The translations under genes were made by a program, and so were the position numbers. Shown in pieces: positions 58,689-64,000 of a stretch of 64,000 bases of DNA. The notes below the pieces were generated by a model. That model saw only the letters and a list, made by a program, of their open reading frames with translations, was not told where the DNA came from and ran no database searches. This stretch comes from Actinomucor elegans (taxonomy: Eukaryota; Mucoromycota; Mucoromycetes; Mucorales; Mucoraceae). The stretch is from positions 1,612,001 through 1,676,000 of the forward strand of contig JAMSLZ010000007.1 of the NCBI GenBank assembly GCA_026027325.1. The letters run 5' to 3'. Numbering within the stretch: the stretch's first letter is position 1; every line of letters starts with the position of its first letter.

Positions 58689-61600
58689 ATGGAAGAAGGT
58701 AGGAGCCTTATTATAAGGTATGCTTCATTGACTTAAACACAAAATAGAAGAAATTTGTAGAGTATGTCGAAGCGAAGCTAGTGAAGAAGAACCTTTATAT
58801 CATCCTTGTAAATGTACCGGAAGTATCCGTTTTATTCATCAAGATTGGTAAGAATGAAAACCACTTTTGTAGACAGGTAAATTAATTCTTTTTATGCAAA
58901 AGCTTAATGGATTGGCTCTCGCATAGTAACAAAAAGTAAATATGCCAAAAAAAAGACACGTGTATATCAGTAGCTAATACAGGCATTAGATACTGCGAGC
59001 TGTGCAATTACTATTACAAATTCACGCCAGTGTATCAAAAAGACATGCCACCTATTATACCCAAACGTTTATTTCTTCAACATGCTATAAAAATGGTTTA
59101 TACAGCCACACAATGGATTCTACGAGCTTGCTTAGCTTCATTTATTTGGTTAGGCATGGTGCCTTATATTACAGTTTGGATTTGGCGGCTTCACTTCTGG
59201 TGTATAGCTACAATCAGTCATTTGCATGCGACGCATACTAGTGATACAGCAACGCGTAAAAAAGAAGGGGTGTTGAATACTATCCTCTATGATTGTTTCC
59301 AAGGCTGGCTTTTAGATATTGGTATAATTGTTATCTTGATTGTTGGATTCCTATTACGTGAATGGGTGCTTCAGAATGTACCAACTGAGTTTCATGATCT
59401 TGAAGACTTGCAAGATGAACCAGTACAAGCAGTAGTCGATCATCCTGTAGCACAGCAGCAACAACGGATTGAGCAAGAGCCCATTATAGAGCACCGACAT
59501 GGAGAAGAAGATTCTATGCCTAGAGATAGAATGAATCATGCAAGGAGACCACCGTTATTACAGGAGCCTTCTAATTATGAAAATCTAGAAGCAATGTGGC
59601 TCATGAATGAAAGACAAGCATCACCACCAAGAAGAAACTTAGAATACCAGCTAGACGATTCTGAATCTGAAGATGAACAAACCAGTCCTGAAAGAATACA
59701 AGAAATGTTAGACAGTATTCGAGAAGAGCATCGACTTGCGCAAGAAGCACAACAATTTGACCATCTTGCTATTCAACCAGGAATCAACAATGATGGTCCT
59801 ATCAATGACAGACCACTGGAAGAGGCCAACATCAATGAGGGAATAGAACATATGGATGATATATTAGAGGTTGTTGGCTTAAGAGGAAGTATCCGTATGC
59901 TTCTTCAAAACTCTGGTTTAATGATATTACTCTATACTCTTTGTTTGAGCGTAGGCGCTTGGTTACCTTATGTATTGGGCGTCTTCTTCATCAAAGTAAG
60001 CCAACGATGATACTATAGCTATGACTCAATATCCAATTTCTTTTTCTAGTCACAGCCGTGGAATGGAGTGGTTTTAATATTCAAGGCTATGCAGTACCTG
60101 TCAGATCCACTTATAGATTGTATATCAGATTGCTGGTTCCATTTCTACAGTCATTCAAGATCGATTTCGTATTATTTATCCGAATGGACACCAACGCTGA
60201 TTCAATCCATTATTCTTGCTGCTACTGATGTGGAACAGAGCCTTATTTCATTCTTCTCTACTAATGGGACAATCGACTCAACTGTACTATCATCCAACAC
60301 CGTTAAAGATACTGTAAGTTTACAGCTTCATTCTCTATTACTATGGCAAGATTTGTTATTAGGCTATGTGGCACCCAAATCTCAACACTTTTTGCAAACC
60401 TATACGCAAATGCCTCATGGTACTTCTATCATGGATCGTGCTGGTTGTATCACCACCGGATACCTTGTTCTCGCCATCATTGGGTCTCTTTACTTGTCTA
60501 GAACACATGATATATACGCATGGTTTAGCCGTGCGACGGGTTTCATCATTCATGAACTTGGCGTTTTCCTCAAAGTAGGATTCTTTGTTATCCTCGAAAT
60601 CAATATTTTTCCATTGGGCTGCGGTCTTTTACTGGATGCCGTATCGCTCCCATTGTTTTACAAGATCGGAGGAACGGCAGACTATCTGCTAGCTCTCCTT
60701 GAACGTATGACATTTCTCAAACAAAACTTACTCACTTCTACATTTCTTCATTGGGTAGTTGGTACAGGATTCATGTTTCTATTTACTGCCATGGTGTCGT
60801 TTTGTCGAAAGATTGTTCGCCCAGGTGTGATTTGGTTTATTCGAGACCCAAATGACCCACAGTTTCATCCTATGAAAGAATTGGCAGAGCGATCAGTATG
60901 GACCCAGTTACAAAAGATTGGTGCAAGTGCGGTGATTTACGGTCTTATCATTGAGTTTGGAGTAGGTGGTTTAGTAGCCGCAATAGCCGCTTTATTTGAT
61001 GGCATCTTGCCTTTAAAGTGGAGTTACACGTAAGTTGTTATTGGTTGGGGCTCCTTTTTTTTTGGATCTAACCATGATTCACGCGTTTGTTTTTTTTTTG
61101 CGTTTGACACTTAATTGATTTCAATCACAATAGGCAGCCTTTATCTATTGTGCCAATTGATTTGCTATTTGTCATGATTGCAATCCCTACCTTGATCCAC
61201 TATTTTGATCCTAAGCAATTGCTCGAGAATTTCATAGTTCAATGGGCAGGTTGGCTTTGTCATCAGCTCCGACTGAGCTCGTTCTTATTGGATAAGAGAC
61301 CGATGAATGAGGAAGGACATTACAAGACCTGGAAGGCCTGGATTCAGCGCCCCGAGTTGAACGGTGACGCTGATGGTGGCACGTTTGTCAAATCCGGACA
61401 ACTCGTCCGTGCGCCTAAACATGATAGTGTGAAGTATGTTCCAGGGCGTCGCATGCTAGTACCCGTAGATCCTGTCACATTTGAACCGATCGAGAAACTC
61501 GAGCGCGAATTGGGTCACCCTGCTGGAGAAGATACTACCATAATTTATTTACCACCGCATTTTAAACTTAGAATGGCTTTATTCATGGCTATCATGTGGG

Positions 61601-62468
61601 CTTTTTGGTGCATTTTGATATGCTGTCTCTTCGTGTGTCCAATTGTGTTGGGTAGATGGGTGCTGGTTTATTTAGATATTCAAATTCAAGACGTCTACGC
61701 TTACTTGCTTGGTGGAATCATTCTGATCTTTATCGGAGTTCTGATAAAGTTAGCCTCGGTTAACAGCTTCCAGCTGAGCTGGGTAAGTTATTCAGAAACA
61801 ATAACGCGATCATAATCTGATTCATTTTACAGATATTTAATCTTTGTGTTCTTTTGGTAAGCTTTGGTTTCATTATACCTGTTTTGTTTGGTAGTATATT
61901 TTATCTCTATGTAATCTTACCGTTTCAAAATTGGGGAACACAAGCTCCTGTTATTGATGCATTGTCTATTTGGGCTAATGGTCTAGTATGCTTGACCTTA
62001 TTTCAAGGTATTCTCTCTGTATTACCTGCCAATAAGCTGCATGATTGTTTTGAAAGAGTAAAACTTGGCCTCTTTTTCTGAAGTATATGTCCTGACCTTT
62101 TTTATCTCTAGATTCAGGGCAATGGCATTTTACACTTTAGTGCCAAACGTGAAATCAAAGAGTTTATTGGGCCAATTGTCTTCGTAGGACTAGCAGCTAT
62201 TGTACTGCCATATTTACTTGTTATTGTTCAAATACAGTGGTTAGGTAAGAAAGCGTATGTTTTGTTATGAACAAATACTGATTTGAAGGATATAGAGCCG
62301 GCGAAGCAAGTTAGTGTACTGCAAACGACATATCCAGCTATGTTCATTGGCCTAGTTCTGTATTACTTTAACTGCGCATTTACCAAGTTCGGGAAGCGTT
62401 GGAGTCAATCCGTTCGAGAGAATCATTATTTAATAGGCAGAGTGCTACACAACATAGAGGAGATTTGA
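58689..62468 (+). CDS. DOA10: ER membrane E3 ubiquitin ligase Doa10/MARCH6
   Basis: Doa10 ubiquitinates misfolded and short-lived proteins at the ER and inner nuclear membrane. Nine exons: 58689-58698, 58748-58847, 58903-58935, 58990-59995, 60050-61029, 61134-61782, 61833-62057, 62112-62244 and 62296-62468, 1102 residues. The RING-CH domain is at the very N-terminus: [50 protein letters not shown] (C4HC3). It is assembled from four tiny exons. About a dozen membrane spans follow. A polar acidic loop (about residues 170-310) separates the first two spans from the rest. The conserved TEB4-Doa10 block [20 protein letters not shown] is present. The C-terminus, [18 protein letters not shown], matches the short element required for degron selection in yeast Doa10. 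The acceptor of the last exon was chosen to preserve this frame. Confidence 0.92.
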
Positions 62469-63087
62469 TTTCATTACGTTTGTGTAATGCGCATGCAAGA
62501 GCCCAGAGTCCCCTCTCTGTAATAACCGAAATTTGTGTTTTTTTGAATGAAATTTCCTCATTTTGTACATATTGCATGCAAATCATTAAGTATGATAATT
62601 AAAAATTAAAAAACTACATTAGAGGTCGTTTTTCATCAAGCAAAAGATAATAGCCTAATGTGTGTAGTTTTGAATAGACATTCATTATGAGTAATAACGA
62701 TTGATTCTTTATCAAAGTTACCATCATCATCTTTTAGGTGTTTTTGTTTTACAAAGAGTCTGGCACTTTGAAATATTGGATGCGGTCGGTCAAGTATCTC
62801 ATTTGAGGCAAAATTCTTAATGGACTTTCAGTTGAGTTTGAATCCTCTAAAGATCAGAAGGTCCCATCAATTACTTACTTTATTTAGTCTTACGGTCAAA
62901 ATGAAAGGGAACTCTGCTGGGTATCTCGTACTACCGTGTTTCATCTGAAAACAATAAGCGATGCTAATTAACGCGGTCCACGCGAGCGCAATAAGGTTTC
63001 TTGAATCATATAAAAAGGACGATTTGATCGACAATTACAATTTTTTCTCCATTATCATAATCATTATTCATTAAACTCTTTCATCTC
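62469..63087. other. Intergenic
   Basis: No gene seen. The 3' end is the promoter of the secreted protein gene. Confidence 0.6.
63009..63016 (+). promoter_or_regulatory. TATA box of the secreted DPBB protein gene
   Basis: TATAAAAA is 72 bases before the ATG, followed by a pyrimidine-rich leader ending TTTCATCTC ATG. This suggests strong expression. Confidence 0.6.
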
Positions 63088-63825
63088 ATGTCTTTCTCTT
63101 CTCGTGCTATCCTTTTCTTTGCTGTTGCATTATGTATCTACATGGTCTCTGCTGCTCCTATTGTCATTGCCAATAATGGCCTTCAATTAGAAGCTGTTGA
63201 TACTGATTCTGTTCCTGCTAGAATCAACATGTTCAAGAAGGTGGATGACGATGAAATTGAATACACCTCTACCAGTACTTCCACTTCCACCTCCACCTCC
63301 ACCTCCACCTCCACTTCCACTTTCACTTCCACTAGCACCAAGACTACCGCCACTGAAGAGCCTACTACCACTACTACTAAAGAACATACCACTACTACTG
63401 AAGAGCCTACCACTACTACTGAAGAGCCTACCACTACTACTACCAAGGCTCGCAAGACTACAACTGAATCCGAAGAACCCACTGAAGCTCCTGTCTCCAA
63501 ATCCAAGTCTGCTAGCTCTGGTTCTTACAGTGGTGATGCCACTTGGTACAACACTGGCGTAGGCTCTTGTGGATGGGATAATGCCGAATCTGAGATGATC
63601 GTCGCTTTGAACCATGGTCAAATGGCTAATGGTGAGAACCCCAACAAAAACCCCAACTGTGGCCGTACCATCAGTGTCAAGGGCCCCAAGGGTTCTGTTA
63701 CTGTCAAGGTCGTTGATACTTGCCCTGGCTGTGCTCATGGCGCTGTTGATTTGTCTCCTGCTGCTTTCGCTAAAATTGCCGACTTATCTCAAGGTCGTGT
63801 CAATGTCAACTGGTCTTGGAACTAA
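63088..63825 (+). CDS. Secreted RlpA-like double-psi beta-barrel protein with Ser/Thr stalk
   Basis: An intronless frame of 245 residues. Residues 1-22 are a signal peptide (AILFFAVALCIYMVSA, cleavage near SAAP). About residues 55-145 are low complexity: Thr-Ser dipeptides, then repeated EEPTTTT and EHTTTT units, then a Lys/Ser stretch. This is a likely O-mannosylated stalk. The last 100 residues are a double-psi beta-barrel of the RlpA/barwin/expansin-like type: SGDATWYNTGVGSCGWDN, VALNHGQMA, CGRTISVKGPKGSVTVKVVD, TCPGCAHGAVDLSPAAFAKI. It has the Cys pairs and VD.CPGC...DLS signature. Small fungal proteins of this class are secreted and wall-associated. Some act as protease inhibitors or in wall loosening, and which applies here is unknown. 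It is preceded by a TATA box and uses C-ending codons more than its neighbours, again consistent with high expression. Confidence 0.88.
   Translation: MSFSSRAILFFAVALCIYMVSAAPIVIANNGLQLEAVDTDSVPARINMFKKVDDDEIEYTSTSTSTSTSTSTSTSTSTFTSTSTKTTATEEPTTTTTKEHTTTTEEPTTTTEEPTTTTTKARKTTTESEEPTEAPVSKSKSASSGSYSGDATWYNTGVGSCGWDNAESEMIVALNHGQMANGENPNKNPNCGRTISVKGPKGSVTVKVVDTCPGCAHGAVDLSPAAFAKIADLSQGRVNVNWSWN
63271..63450 (+). repeat. Short tandem codon repeats in the stalk
   Basis: Repeats of TCCACC and of a GAAGAGCCTACCACTACTAC unit encode the Thr/Ser stalk and probably vary in number between strains. Confidence 0.75.
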
Positions 63826-64000
63826 ATTCATAACATGAAAAAACAACTTCTCTGGTAGAAGCACTTATTCATCTGCATTATTCAACTGTTATATACATAT
63901 ATTAGATTCTTTTTGACAAAGATTTCGGAACTGGGTTCCATACCTCTGTATTAAATAAAAAAAATACTATCTAGAAACCATTGTATGGTTTCTTTCTTTC
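63826..64000. other. 3' flank with a perfect short hairpin
   Basis: AGAAACCAT (63973-63981) and ATGGTTTCT (63985-63993) are exact inverted repeats around a 3-base loop, about 150 bases past the stop. They may be part of the 3' end or of the next unit. The window ends too soon to tell. Confidence 0.5.

Noticed and set aside
63183..63738. Long frames in other phases over the Thr/Ser-rich stalk.
   Set aside because: Low-complexity codon repeats leave all frames open. Only one frame has the signal peptide and the beta-barrel domain.

Overview
The window is nuclear DNA of a filamentous fungus, most likely an early-diverging one in the Mucorales (Mucoromycota). Protein-coding genes are broken by many short GT-AG introns, mostly 45-70 bases. 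The intergenic DNA is very AT-rich, with poly-A runs and AT microsatellites. The gene set includes a FANCI orthologue, a CAS1-type O-acetyltransferase, Doa10, exocyst Sec10, a DASH subunit and a multi-exon paralogue family that I associate with Mucoromycota. No bacterial operons, CRISPR arrays, phage genes or rRNA were found. All exon boundaries were worked out by eye from splice signals, reading frame and protein similarity recalled from memory. No search was run.

Layout. 1-1976 is gene-poor. 1977-6707 (+) is FANCI (17 exons). 7997-9416 (-) is an RMD1/Sif2-family membrane protein. 9417-23280 is a gene-poor block with two paralogous multi-exon genes (13214-15422 and 19742-21955, both +), the 3' relic of a third copy near 10.3-10.6 kb, and many copies of a degenerate dispersed repeat. 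23281-25979 (-) is a CAS1/CASD1-like O-acetyltransferase. 27176-30559 (-) is exocyst SEC10. 30560-36423 is nearly empty. Small genes follow: a 32-residue zinc-knuckle protein (36424-36569, +) and a 169-residue unknown (37793-38362, +). The catalytic subunit of casein kinase 2 is at 38481-39880 (-). A mitochondrial rhomboid protease of the Pcp1/PARL type is at 41175-42595 (-), and a frameshifted F-box gene at 43413-44449 (-). Dynactin p27 (46461-47353, +) lies tail-to-tail with a second rhomboid (47401-49123, -). A multi-pass membrane protein of unknown function is at 49669-50696 (-). 50697-53853 is gene-poor. The last 10 kb are dense: tRNA-Ser(AGA), DASH subunit Dad2, a three-RRM SR-type RNA-binding protein, RNase H2 subunit C, the ER ubiquitin ligase Doa10/MARCH6, and a secreted RlpA-like double-psi beta-barrel protein.

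How the genes relate. They are unlinked housekeeping functions: DNA repair (FANCI, RNase H2C), chromosome segregation (Dad2), secretion (Sec10), ER quality control (Doa10), mitochondrial and membrane proteolysis (two rhomboids), signalling (CK2) and motor transport (p27). FANCI and RNase H2C carry ACGCG-type sites just upstream of their starts, suggesting shared G1/S control.

The main points worth a second look are these. The FANCI monoubiquitination lysine is replaced by glutamate, and the adjacent SQ cluster is missing. A degenerate dispersed repeat recurs in gene-poor DNA with a spacing of about 174 bases at several separate loci. A PD-(D/E)XK-like paralogue pair has one member that has lost the candidate catalytic residues. 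A tiny spliced gene encodes little more than one CCHC zinc knuckle.
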